Source: Trichoplax adhaerens (lineage: Eukaryota; Placozoa; Uniplacotomia; Trichoplacea; Trichoplacidae). From it: a stretch of 64,000 nt of DNA. This document shows, piece after piece, positions 52,338 through 63,998 of this stretch. A program made the position numbers and the translations under genes. The stretch spans positions 1,167,328 to 1,231,327 of the forward strand of contig NW_002060948.1 in assembly GCF_000150275.1 (NCBI RefSeq). The letters are read 5' to 3'. Position 1 is the stretch's first letter. Every line of letters starts with the position of its first letter. Under the pieces are notes generated by a model. That model was not told the origin of the DNA. It ran no database searches and saw nothing but the letters and a program-made list of their open reading frames with translations.

Positions 52338-55300
52338 TTAACCCATCCAGTTTTGAAAAGAACCAGAATTACTAGGTCTCATGTTAGAGTTCATCGGTGG
52401 TGGCTGAAATGAATGATTAACAGGTAAATTAGTTCCAGTGCCTGGCTGTTGTGGAAATTGCGGTATTGCGGCGATGTTGCCCCAATTTTGCATTGAGTTA
52501 GTGGGATTGGCGCTCATTACTCCAATACCTGGTTGTACCTCAGTAAGATTATTGATTGGAGGGACTAACATTGTCATAGGAAGTGGCAGGGGGGGCTGAA
52601 TGACAGATTGATTTAACATTCCTAATCTAGCTGCAGCATCAGGAGGCATAACAGGTATTGGACCAACAGTCGAAGCAGTGTTTGGCATCACGCTAGGCAG
52701 GGGAGGATTACTTGACGGTATCATCATAGGAAGTGGCGGCGGTACAGCAGAAACAACTCCAGCAGGTGGGGGAGCTCGAATACTTTGAGTATTGTCAAAT
52801 AGGATTGGTGCCATCGATGCTGCAGTTTGATTTGATTGAAGTGATGATACTGATGTTGAAGTTGGTACTTGACGGACTTGGCCGGATGATCCTGTCGTAA
52901 CTATGGGCTGGCGTGTTGGCGTATGCATCACAGTTGATCCTAATAATCAACGTTATCAATTATAAAATAGCATTTATTAGTATTAATGTTCTGATATTAT
53001 ACTACTGTACTATATATGTCAGTACAATACAGTTTGTCTGCTGTATACCTATTGATGGGTTATTTATTATTGAAGAGTTATTCTGTATTGGCGGCTTAGA
53101 AGGTTCTTGTATTTTTGGAGCAGTGCTATTATATGATGCTGATGTTATCATAAAGGTAGATATAGTTAGTAACTTTTTATTTACGTTAAATAGATTAACC
53201 TAGAAATGACTTTATCCGCTAATGACAATCATGCAATTAGTGATGTCGTACATTTTAGTCTTCGTGCATTTTCCCAGTCCTAAAATGAATTGGTAGTTAG
53301 AGATAATATAGTATTGAATAGAAAAATTTATAAAGTTCTGTACGGAATGGATTGAGGTACCTTCATTGTTATTTTAGGAGGAGAAATCATATTATAGTTG
53401 GATGCACCGACGTCGGTTTTATCGTAAAAATCCAGCATTTGCAGACAGATATCTTGCAGTAATAGAAAAGATATATAAAGATCATACCTTGAGCACAATC
53501 AAATGCAATACAATAAAGCTATCGCAATTAAGGGTTTAGAATTACCTTCCAAAACGTCACTGTTAATTTCTGGTAGAAAATGTTGCCACCACGATTTTGA
53601 ATGATCGTAATGTGGGCCGTCCGGGGCGGCACTAAGGTTATATTTGGATAATTTTGCTGCTAAATGTAACAACGACACCGCAACTACCTGAGGTTTCCAT
53701 TGCAAGCATAACGTGGTACTGAGACTGATGAATTGTAGACAGATAATGATGAAATATTGGTGGTTAGCCATTGATCGCATTTATTCCAAGCGAAACATAC
53801 CACAATAGATATTTTTACCTGTCATTTACAAAATTCCATGCCATTTGGACTACCTTTTCAATTTGTGCTCGATCATCTTTTAAATTTTTGGCAAATTTAA
53901 CAATATATTTATAGGGGTGTTGAACACATAAGTCAAATTTAATGGTTTGTAAAAGTAATCTTTCATGGCTGATAATCTCCTCCTAAATAAATAAAAAAAT
54001 TAAGTAAAATAGAACAATCTTATTTGATCAGGCGTCATCGTCATCATCGTGGCAATATTTTACAACGTACAGTATATGAGTATAAGGTATTTTTTCTTGG
54101 TTAAATTTTAATAAATGATTCAGTTAGTTTAATTGCTGACTATAATTCTCTTATTGATTAATTGTTGGTGATTGACGAGGTTTAATGAAGAAAATTACAA
54201 CCTTTGGATCATCACCAAATGCTTCCATTTGGCGTTCAGATAATATAGTCCGTACAGCTTTGACTAAGTCCCTGCATTTCTTAGGAGTTTCCTCCGCTTT
54301 ACCTGCTAAATATAGGCATGCCGCAGCGCCAATCTGTAAATCAATTATAAGAAAAGATTAGAAATAAAAATAATTTTGTTGAATTCAAACAGCGAGAAAT
54401 ATTTCAGCATTGATTTAATAATGGCATGATTGAGTTAGCAGCAGTAATAGTTTCTTCTTATTACTGTGCAAGATAAAACTTTGGTTGCATGAAAGCATTA
54501 GAGACTTACTAATCTATTGATTGTCTTGAAAGAATGCATCATATAAAATCGATGATAAAATACGATTCCAGTAGCTACTGTTTCGTATCGCCTACAATTT
54601 GAGTTAGTGAGGAATTAAGGAAGCTATATTTTTCAATCTTCATTTGAAATTACATGACATTAGGTACTGAATGAAGCACATATGCGTTCACCACTATCAA
54701 TTATCACAGACTCGACAGGGCCTAGAATCCTATTTGATATTAGATGAATTCCATCTATTAACATTAAGCTATGACGATTCTACAGTACGCAGAAGACACG
54801 ATTTATTACGCTATTGCTTGATTGTTACGGTCAATCCTCGGAATGATAATATAATAGCAAGGCAATAGGTTGCCGGTATCTATTGGCCACTTTAGCATAA
54901 TTCTTCTAGCCGTTCCAACTATCAGCCATACTCGCATACTATAAATAGAGAAGTACTTGGGTATTTTTCTCAAGTCTAATACTATCTATAACTACAAATA
55001 ATTTCTCTCCAGCGATTACGATCACTGACTGTATTGTACTCTACTGGATGCTTTTGGATTTTGATGTTGACAGAAAGTATCCAAATATGCTGGATGCATG
55101 ATCCAGTATTTTTCTTCACGTTGATACAAAATGATTGCCAATACAGTAGTAGGAACACAGTGTACATTATAGACTTGTAGACTACGTCATATAATCGCGA
55201 TAAGATCTATTTTGTGGTTAATGTATAACATGCAGTTATCCAGTTTAGATTGTTTTGTAATACTAAGGCTAGAATAGAAAACTTATTAGAATCTCTTCTC

Positions 55301-55478
55301 ATGGACAAGTGGATAATTTAGGCTGTCATTGTCAAGGATACAAGTTCATCCTGTTGCCAACATCCATGATGAATCGGGCACCTTCACGTCTGTAGCGACA
55401 TTCAGCAGTTATTTCGATACCATCACTCCTTGATGGGCTATTAACAATTTCATTGCTACAAAAGTACCAAGACGACAT
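52338..55478 (-). CDS. CCNK: Cyclin K
   Basis: Cyclin K activates CDK12/CDK13, which phosphorylate the RNA polymerase II C-terminal domain during elongation. Exon 1 (55478 down to about 55345) starts MSSWYFC and includes [20 protein letters not shown], the cyclin K start of the first cyclin box. Later exons: [20 protein letters not shown] (near 54590), [20 protein letters not shown] (near 54335), GDDPK, then [20 protein letters not shown] and [15 protein letters not shown] (53985-53825). [20 protein letters not shown] (near 53700) and [18 protein letters not shown] (near 53600) complete the second box. A Pro-rich tail (near 53160 and 52930-52338) includes [10 protein letters not shown] and ends SFQNWMG. 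A Pro-rich C-terminus is usual for cyclin K. The 197-codon open frame at the 3' end is only the last exon. The gene diverges from UBR7. Confidence 0.93.
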
Positions 55479-56111
55479 GACGATTATTTCAATTTGTTTC
55501 TTTTACATTCTAACTCTTGACGACTTGCTAAAAAAAGTAGAAGGTAAAGCCATTTCTTTTCTTTCAACGCAGTACGACAGACTGAACCCAGGACGCTAAT
55601 CCTGTTGCAGTTAGTACCGTTCCGCCAGATCGCCACAGTACATTGTACTACGAGCTACAGTCTCCGTACTGTATGTATGTACTGTAAAGGTCCAGACCAG
55701 CCAGAAGATCTCTCTACGCATGACATGCTACAGTGTTGTAGTATGTACTATAGAGTGTCCCAAGTATGCCTTGGTGCCTTGTATAAATACTCTTCAGGAT
55801 TGTGTCAATCGTTTACTGTATAGTACAAAGTCAGTGTAAAAAAAATGCCATACTGTACTCAGTATACTGTACCATATAGTATACTATCTATACAGATACA
55901 GTATGTCGTAAGTATTGACTGTCGATAACTATACCTGAAAAACAAGTCTAGTGACTGTCTCTCGCTGGATTCTATAATACCACTATGCAACTCATTGGCA
56001 TGTGACTTCTCTACTTGGCTGTGTATGGCTTGCATAGTGGTGCATGATACCTTTCGATCAAAACAACCCAAGTATCCTTCGTTTCCATATTCTTTCTGTG
56101 TTGATCTAAAA
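55479..56111. promoter_or_regulatory. Bidirectional promoter of CCNK and UBR7
   Basis: 633 bases between divergent start codons. GTAC-rich palindromic words lie at 55634-55690 and 55814-55905, including TACTGTACTCAGTATACTGTACC. The 5' side is otherwise featureless. Open frames on both strands here (55605-55823 and 55859-56248) are shadows. Confidence 0.55.
55634..55905. repeat. GTAC palindrome cluster D
   Basis: Two sub-clusters: CACAGTACATTGTACTACG and CCGTACTGTATGTATGTACTG near 55634-55685, then ATACTGTACTCAGTATACTG and ATAGTATACTAT near 55850-55890. They lie in the CCNK/UBR7 divergent promoter. Less dense than clusters B and C. Confidence 0.65.
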
Positions 56112-56119
56112 ATGGCGGC
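56108..56119 (+). promoter_or_regulatory. TISU-like start-codon context of UBR7
   Basis: AAAAATGGCGGC around the UBR7 ATG resembles the TISU element (SAASATGGCGGC), which works both as a YY1 site and as an initiator for very short 5' UTRs. It fits the GCGGC half fully and the upstream half partly. Confidence 0.45.
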
Positions 56120-59100
56120 AAAGGCTGAAATGAGCGACGATGAAGGGGTTATTTCAATCCGTGAAGCTATCCAAGCGGAAGAAATTTTAGAGGAAGAGAC
56201 TGCAGCCGTATTAGGTGATGTTGACGACAATAACTGCACATATTCCAAGGTAAATGTACGTTATTGCATAGAATACGTAGAGACAGATTGTATGGTATTC
56301 GTTTGCATAGCTGTAGTCTACAGTATTCTTTTAGCCAGTCGACCTATTATGAATTAAACCTGGAGAATTTTTATGAATTCTATTGGATTTTATCATCTTT
56401 CGATTAGACATATAGATATGTTATACACTACAAACTATTTTTTCCATTTTGTAGCATGTTGGATTTTATCATCTTTCGATTAGACATATAGATATGTTAT
56501 ACACAACAAACTATTCTTTCCATTTGTAGCAGTTTTGGATAGCCGTTGTCTACTGTTTAGTTAGTCTTTTAGCCAGTCGACCTATTATGAATTATACATG
56601 GAGAATTTTCATAGATTCTATTGGATTTTATCATCTTTCCATTAGATATACTGTAGATATGTTATACACTACAAACTAACTATTCTTTTCCATTTTGTAG
56701 CTTATTGGATTTTATCATATTTCGATTAGACATAGATATGTTGTTATATACTACAAACTAACTATTCTTTCCATGTTATAGCTTATTGGATATGATCATA
56801 TTTCGATTACACATAGATATGTTATACACTACAAACTATTCTTTCCATGTTGTAGCTTATTGGATTTGATCATCTTTCGATTAGACACACTGTAGATATG
56901 TTATACATGACAAACTAACTATTCTTTCCATTTTGTAGCAGATTGGATTTTATCATATTTCGATTACACATAGATATGTTATACACTACAAACTATTCTT
57001 TCCATCTTGTAGCTTATTGGATTTATCATATTTCGATTACACATAGATATGTTATACACTACAAACTCTATACATGGTATACGTTCTTGATCAGTCCTTT
57101 TTATACAGCGTACAGCATTCGACGTTATATCATTTTACTTTACTGTATCTCCGAAATACTGTGCATACGAGTAAGTACTGTACTGTACTGCACTGTAGTA
57201 AATGGTAATGCAACCATCGAGTTGAATATTATTATTTATGTTATATCTATAGTGTTAGCTAATTACAGATCAGCCATATTTTGACGTGGCTTATAAATTC
57301 ATTTTACTAACGTACTTCCAACACCTGCAATTTTTTCAACTATTCTATCAACGTAGGGCTATGTGAAACGTCAGCCACTATATGCTTGCTATACCTGTAC
57401 TGCGAATAAAGGTATTCTGGCAGGAGTTTGCTATGCTTGCAGCATTCATTGCCATGATGGTCATATCCTTTACGAATTGTATACCAAAAGGTCAGTAATA
57501 CAACTTGTATTTAATTTACAATATTTATGCAAGTGTACCATAGGAATCAATACTTTACTCTTTATGTTAGAAACGAGCTAAATTATACAGCACCTGTTAG
57601 CCATGCATGCGTATAGACTACTGTCAACTACCTGTTAACTGTTGTTCTTGTCATAGTGAAAGAGAAATTTAAATGGTTGATTAATTCGATCTCTTAACCT
57701 ATTTGTAATTGTATATAGAAATTTTCGATGTGACTGTGGAAACGATCTCTTTTCAAGTACTCAGTGCACACTAGATCAAGTAAGCAAGATACTACTGTAT
57801 CGATAGCGATTATAATTAACAGCCCGAAAAATATTTCTCTCCCTTGATGTGTATAGCTGGTTCGTATTTGTATAATTAATCATACAGCAAAATCCATATC
57901 TCGATGAGTATACACCATGCATACAGTCACCTTATAGCGCATTTTAAAATACAATCAACAATTAGTATCCTTTATGTTGTAATCTTACATGAAAATGTAT
58001 GGTCTTACCAGCCTCACATATTGAATGGGTTCGCTACACTAATTGACTGTTGGTAATGATGTAAATGCCGTATTTTATTATTAATTGTATCACTGTAAGC
58101 TTTATTACCCTGTAACAATCTTGCTGGAGAAAGTTATTGTCATGTGGTAAAGAGAATTCTATCAAGCTCGTTAAAGTATTGCTATATTGTAAAGGATAGT
58201 AAAGTATCCTTTTAGAATATACGATAAGATTGAGGCCTTTATACAGTACTTGCTTAGTTTATCGAAAAGTAGCTGAGACCTAGCTGAATCAAAATACAAT
58301 ATTTTACTTTGTTTGCCATTTTAAAACCATCGTACTGAAAGCTACTGATAGAAATAGGAAATATCTACACTATGTTTCCTTGACAAAGAATACAGAGCAC
58401 CGAGATTATTAATAAGTTTTATCAGCAATATTGAGTTCTTGTGAGAATCTTTGACCGTAAACTCGCTGTCAAGCGTGCAATCTAATATAACATTGCACTT
58501 ATTTGCTCAATTATAATTAGTTTTGGACTGAGCAATGCTATACTTAACGTTTCTTTATAGAAAAAAGATAAATTGAACCTTAAAAATACTTACAATCAGA
58601 ACTATAAAGGCTTATATTGCGTTTGCAACAGACCTTACCCAGATGAGGAATGTCCGGTAAGATTCAGCAGTCTTAATGAAATTTATCATTCATTGCGTAG
58701 AAATGTATTTATCAGTAAGTGTTAATGTTCTCACTGAACTTATTTCTTATTTAGGAAGAAAATCAGGATCAAATGATACAGTGCAATATTTGTGAGGATT
58801 GGTTCCATGCGACGGTAAATTACGTTCATAACCAATAATAGCACTATAAATGATGGTTAAATCATAGATCCGAGTAACATGTGCGTGTCATTTCATACTT
58901 GAGTATGCTTACATTAGCCTGATAGTCAGTAATTCTATATCTCTTACTGTGAAATATCTCGTGTTTATTTCTTGGACGTGAAATGAAGCTTGATTAGGCT
59001 GTAGTAATTATTAATAACGCTTGCCTCTTTAAAATTGAACGTGTACATTGAATTTAATTTCAGAATACTAAATTATAATTTTTAATAATAAAGCATTTAG

Positions 59101-60326
59101 GAAAATGTCTACCAGACAATGACCGATTCACAGAGATGACCTGCGACTCATGTGTCCGCAAGCATTCATTTTTATCCATTTATTCCCCAATAGTAGACGG
59201 TAAATATTGATTAAGGATGTACTGTAATTATGACCTATTCCAGAAAAAGTTGTATATTTGTGAGTAATGGTTGTTTGGTTAGGATGATGTCGTTGCACGT
59301 ATTCGGTAATAATGCTATCTTCTATGGTATGCCATTACTACATTGTCCGCCTTTTTCGTTTCTTCTTCTTCAATAGTTACTTATGATAGTAAGGTAGATG
59401 TGGAAAGTTTGCCGACTGATTTGGTTACGTCAAATAAGTCAGTTGATAAGGATGAACCTAAGCTTAGCGTTAGTAATACTTCAATTTCCTGTGCTGAGGA
59501 AAAAGAAGGTGCGACCATTGATTTAATTAATAATGATGGCGCAATTGCAAGGAAAAGAAAAGCAAGTGATGATCTTTGTACTGATTCAAACGTAAAGAAA
59601 GATGCCATAGATACTTGCAAGCTGAAACGATTGCAAGAAAAATATAAAGATATTAAATGTGACATTTCAGTGATGTACTTCCGCGATAACTGGCGATCAG
59701 AGTTGTGCACATGTGGAGATTGTAAGGTTAGATAAGTGATCAAATATTTACTTACTGTAATTTTTATTTTATAATATAGCAGTAGCTGCTTAATGACATT
59801 GTTCATACACAGCAATTCGTATTTACCTTTGCTTCCATTTTGTTGAATTAGTGTCTATATAAGTCACATGCTGTAGAATTTCTACTGGATCCTGAAGATA
59901 GTATCCATGTGTACGAAGAGCGCAGCAAAGCTAAATACGAATGTCAGCGACATGCTGGTATAAATGAACTGGATACTCGAATAGACAATTTGTCATATGA
60001 TCAGAAATGTCACCTGGCTTACGGTGAGACGCTTTGGATTTGATCAGTGTCTGTAAGGTTTATGTTTATAACGACTGATGTACTCTTTGTCTGCACACTA
60101 GGAATCAACGATTTTAAGAATAACTTAACAGAATTTTTGAAAGATCTCGCATCGAAGAATAAGGTAGACTTTTATGATAGTGCTTGGTATCTAATGTATT
60201 CCTGGTTAAAGTGATATTAATATCCTGGTTTGACTGTTGTAGGTTGTTGAACCAGGTGATATTCAGGATTTTTTCAACATGCAGGAAGAAAAACGAAAAA
60301 AATTGCGAACGACCCTTCTTAGATGA
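56112..60326 (+). CDS. UBR7: UBR7, UBR-box and PHD-finger protein (putative E3 ubiquitin ligase)
   Basis: UBR7 is a UBR-box protein with a PHD finger, reported as a histone H2B ubiquitin ligase and histone-binding protein. The start MAAKAEMSDDEGVISIREAI (ATG at 56112, TISU-like context) is followed by the acidic EILEEETAAVLGDVDDNNC. Exon 2 (from 57357) gives YVKRQPLYACYTCTANKG, then GVCYACSIHCHDGHILYELY and NFRCDCGNDLF (near 57720): the zinc-binding UBR box. The PHD part reads YKGLYCVCNRPYPDEECPEE (near 58605), MIQCNICEDWFHATHLGKC (58770-59110) and FTEMTCDSCVRKHSFL. A Ser/Lys-rich linker (59377-59600) is followed by DNWRSELCTCGDCK (near 59690). C-terminal exons end EEKRKKLRTTLLR with TGA at 60324-60326. 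The frame is open upstream of the ATG, but the chosen start matches the family's length. Intron 1 holds a large tandem array. Confidence 0.94.
56328..57067. repeat. Array of about 75-85-bp repeats in UBR7 intron 1
   Basis: Eight units start with TTGGATTTTATCATCTTTCG near 56383, 56459, 56621, 56705, 56785, 56860, 56943 and 57016. Each continues ATTAGACATAGATATGTTAT, ACACTACAAACTA and TTCTTTCCATTTTGTAGC. A longer block starting TCTTTTAGCCAGTCGACCTA occurs twice (near 56328 and 56570), showing a higher-order duplication of about 242 bases. The 113-codon open frame at 56943-57284 is partly made of this repeat and is not a gene. Confidence 0.9.
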
Positions 60327-61054
60327 TTGTGATAGACTTTTTGTGGTGTGATTAACCTTTATCGATATTACACGAGCATCATCTTTTGTCGAGGAAAATC
60401 AATATTTAAAAGAGCATAGTATGCATGAGTGAGGACGTCAATGTTTAGAAGGAATTTACATATATCAAAATTGCGCATTAGACTACGGCAACGTAGCGTA
60501 ATTATTCAGAGAATAATAAATTTATATATTAAAGATCTAATCTTATCAGTAATGAATTAATTAATTAATTACGAACTATTTTATTATAACAGAGGCAATG
60601 TGTAACAGTTTGTATAGCTTGAAGTAATGTATGCATCAGCTACTATTCACCCCACTGTAATAATAATTCATTGATTGCTTGATCAGGTAATGATTGCGAA
60701 TTTTAGCGCATTAAAAAAATTATTAGCACGTAATAAATAAGTTTATTGAGACTGTATGTATACATTAATGCACTACTATTTAAAAAATAATATTACGTAA
60801 TGGAAAATACGCCATTCTGCAAATAAAATTTTAATACTTTGCAGCATTTATATTGCAAGTCGTACAGTACATTCATTAGTAATTGTAGCCATTCCAAATC
60901 GAAGTAATTGAATATAATGCTACAAAGCATTTCGATGCTATACATGGGATTGATGGGATCAGCCATATTAGATACTATTATGATGCAAGAATAGCAAGAC
61001 TTTTAGGGGCAATTGTATTTGTCATTATTGAGGTCTACCTTTGTAATTGAATTT
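60327..61054. other. Intergenic, tail-to-tail (UBR7 / MBIP)
   Basis: 730 bases between convergent stops. AATAATAAATTTATATATT near 60513 suits UBR7 polyadenylation. One CGTACAGTACATTC word lies near 60860. No gene is seen. Confidence 0.55.
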
Positions 61055-63998
61055 TCATGACTTTGTTAAGAATTTCTTTAACGAAGAGATGTTTTCTTCG
61101 ATATTAACAAGAGTTGTATGATCTATAACTAAATCAGCTGAAAGGTTTGATATACCCGCGTCGTATAAGTTAGTAGAGATATTAGATTCTTCCTGCTTCT
61201 TAACTTTATTTACAGTTAAGAAATTATCTTCAGCCAAGTATTCAGGTGATACTGATTCTAAGAATAAAATTCTATCTTCAAGGTGCTTTAAGCGTTTGTA
61301 AATATCACCAGGTACCGGATAATCTATTGAGAGTACATTAAGAGCATGAATGAGATTTCCTAAAATTTGGGTGTGATGTTTGAACCATGAATTTAAAACC
61401 TGGTTTAATGCCAAGGTAGTTTTCCATATTCATAAGTCTCTCTTCTATCCCAACTGGTAGATTAGAACGTGTTATAGGGTGGGCTGGATTCTCAGCTCTG
61501 GAATCTGCATTATTTTCTTTACTACACTGGTCCACATGAGGGTCTGTAGATTTTCTTTTTCGCATGGTATCCGTATCATCATAGGAAACTCTTGTTACTT
61601 GCATCGTAACATGATTTGATGGAATATTTGAGGGTATATTAGAGGTGAATTCTTTTAATTTTTATACTTATTTCACAGCACGAATATTATCAGGAGTTAT
61701 CATCCATGCCAAAGTATTTAGTTATTATCGAATTACCGAATCAAGCTTAGAGGATCTTATCCTTACCTTTCACATGACTACTTTGTTGGTTCCTTTTAAC
61801 AAACATTGCATGAGTTCGAGCAGATTTTCCTTCTAAAGAAAGAGTGCTTATTGATGTTAACAAGGCACGCATGTAATATGAATAATTACGTACAGTTTAA
61901 ATACTCGTATTCTATACGGTGAGTTGTCATCCTTTTAGATGGGAATTGTTAGTAAAAAGTCACACATTTAAACTAGTCCAATTTCTAAAAGCGAAAGCTT
62001 TACCTTCAATAAGGACATTACTATTATCACTGATGGGATAAAACTCTCTTTTGTTGGTAATATTAGCATCAAGCTTCTTTCTTTCAATAAAAGCATTTAT
62101 ACGGCGACCGATCTGAATGTAATAAACAATAAACAATTCATTTATATTATAATTTGATTCTAATGTACACCCTCGATAATTGTAAGAATAGTAAAATGGA
62201 CAAGCAGTAATTCTTCGGTTCTATATCAATGTTCTACGTATTCTAGTAATTTTTTCAGTACCTCACTTTTGTCGGCGATAATCTGTACAATGGAGGGATC
62301 GAGTTTTGGCGTTTTACCTTCAATTACATTGTAGGACAAATATCATTGTGATTACTTTTAGGCAGTTTAAGGAGCATAATATTATAATGAGTGTTATACA
62401 TGTATGTGAAAGGATATTTACTTGCTGATTTTTTAATTGAACTTTCGCCTTGGTCTTGATTATGATTATCAGTCAATTTTTGATGGACTTCCTGATTACA
62501 TAAATGCATAGGTATAAGTATTAAATTTTATTTCGAAAATTATGTCGTTGAAGGTGCCTTTTTACTACTGTATCAGATACGATTTAAAATCAACATTGCT
62601 TAAATCTTCAAAATAGAGACTTTATCATCAATCTGGTCTGCTACTGGTAGTATTCCAAGCATTGGAAACGTGCTTATTACTTTAGTACTAGCAAAGTGCT
62701 ACTTGTGACACACATTTTGCGTAGATGTACTCTTACAGCATTGCACAGTAGTAGATTTATAGCAAGCAGTTAGTGGCACCCAGTTCATCATCCTCTGTTG
62801 CAGGAGTTTGTCAATACGTGCATTCAATATTTTTAAGTAATTACAACTAGGGACTTTTTTCGAGTAGTCCCAGCTACAACTTACACTAGTAATAGCTATT
62901 TAGTTGTATGCACGGCATTGTATGAGTACAGTAGTTCTAGAACTAGAATAGTTAAAATTATTGAACGAATTATTATTTCAATCTTTCAAACTGCAATGGA
63001 ATCTTTAGATCATTACTTACAAGTCGTTTCCATATCTGGATTACGGCATGTAAATGCATAAACTATGAATAATTTGCTCTATAACTAACGAACTAACCTG
63101 TAGAGATAGTATTAAATTCTTTATTTCTTTAGCTAAATTTCGCTTCTCAGTTTGCGGACTGCAGCTTGTAGAGGCACTGGTGTCAGGACAGGTAGAGGTA
63201 TCGCTGAATTGATTTGCAGTCTAAGGTAAAGTGTAAAGAATAATTACGATGCATAAATTAATAAATGCAATCATAAATTTATATACACATTGCTAAAGCA
63301 TTTACAATCAGTTTATTATACGGATACATGAATACACAAATATTTATAGGCATAAGAAAGAAGTCATTTTAACTAGGCTATGATAGAAAGAAAATAGGAA
63401 ACGTAATCCCGTATCTACTAAATTTGAGGACAAATCTTGATGTTCCATAGGCAATAACTAACCATGAATGAGCACAGGTAATCATTTTAAATATTATTAT
63501 CATGTATGAGTTCTAAGGGCCGTATTGATTAGACTGTTTGTAGGTATGTCTAAATAATAAAGTATTATGATTTTGTTGAACTACCTTGTACTATTGATTT
63601 CTGACTAAGTTGCTTAGTGGCGTCATTAGAAAAGAGGAAACTGCTGTACAATTTACCACAATGACCAACTCCTACTTTGTTTGGTATGATGTCTAAAAAT
63701 GCCTGCAATCATCCATTTTATGGGTATTGTGTTAAAGTTGTGATAATGTGTACAGTCTATAATGTACGAATGCTATTTTAGTTTGATCCTGCTTGCAAAA
63801 TGATGAAGCAATTTGAACGTTGTCAAAGCAAAATGTAATCATCGTCGCGCAGAGGGAAGGAAAATGCAACCTAACTTGATTTAATACACCCTATAGCTCC
63901 ATGTATCCATAGCCTCATAGTATCCTACTAACCCAACGATCGAGTTGTTGACTTATTATTTTTTTGCAGTCTTGCCGTAATAATTCTATTTCAGCCAT
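61055..63998 (-). CDS. MBIP: MBIP, MAP3K12-binding inhibitory protein (ATAC complex subunit)
   Basis: MBIP is a subunit of the ATAC histone acetyltransferase complex and was first described as an inhibitor of the MAP3K12/DLK kinase. The C-terminal exon (61055 to about 61345) reads YPVPGDIYKRLKHLEDRILF followed by LESVSPEYL, matching human PVPRDIYQRIKKLEDKILELEGISPEYF. Upstream are IEERLMNMENYLGIKPG (near 61430), VTRVSYDDTDT (near 61590), IGRRINAFIERKKLDANITN (near 62110-62050), the family signature, and KTPKLDPSIVQIIADKSE (near 62310). Further exons are at 62440-62510 and 63100-63225 (NLAKEIKNLILSLQ). The first exon is tentative: an ATG at 63998 begins MAEIELLRQDCKKIISQQLD and ends at a GTTAGT donor near 63933 in a compatible phase. 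Family certain, start uncertain. Confidence 0.85.

Noticed and set aside
52338..52931. 197-codon Pro-rich open frame as a separate gene starting at MMHTPTRQ
   Set aside because: It is the last exon of cyclin K; the Met is internal and the frame continues from an upstream exon near 53160.
56943..57284. 113-codon open frame, plus strand
   Set aside because: Made largely of the tandem repeat in UBR7 intron 1; the repeated FHLVAYWIYHIS-type peptides reflect repeat units, not a protein family.
59381..59815. 144-codon open frame, minus strand
   Set aside because: Antisense shadow of the Ser/Lys-rich linker exon of UBR7, which is supported by frame and homology on the plus strand.
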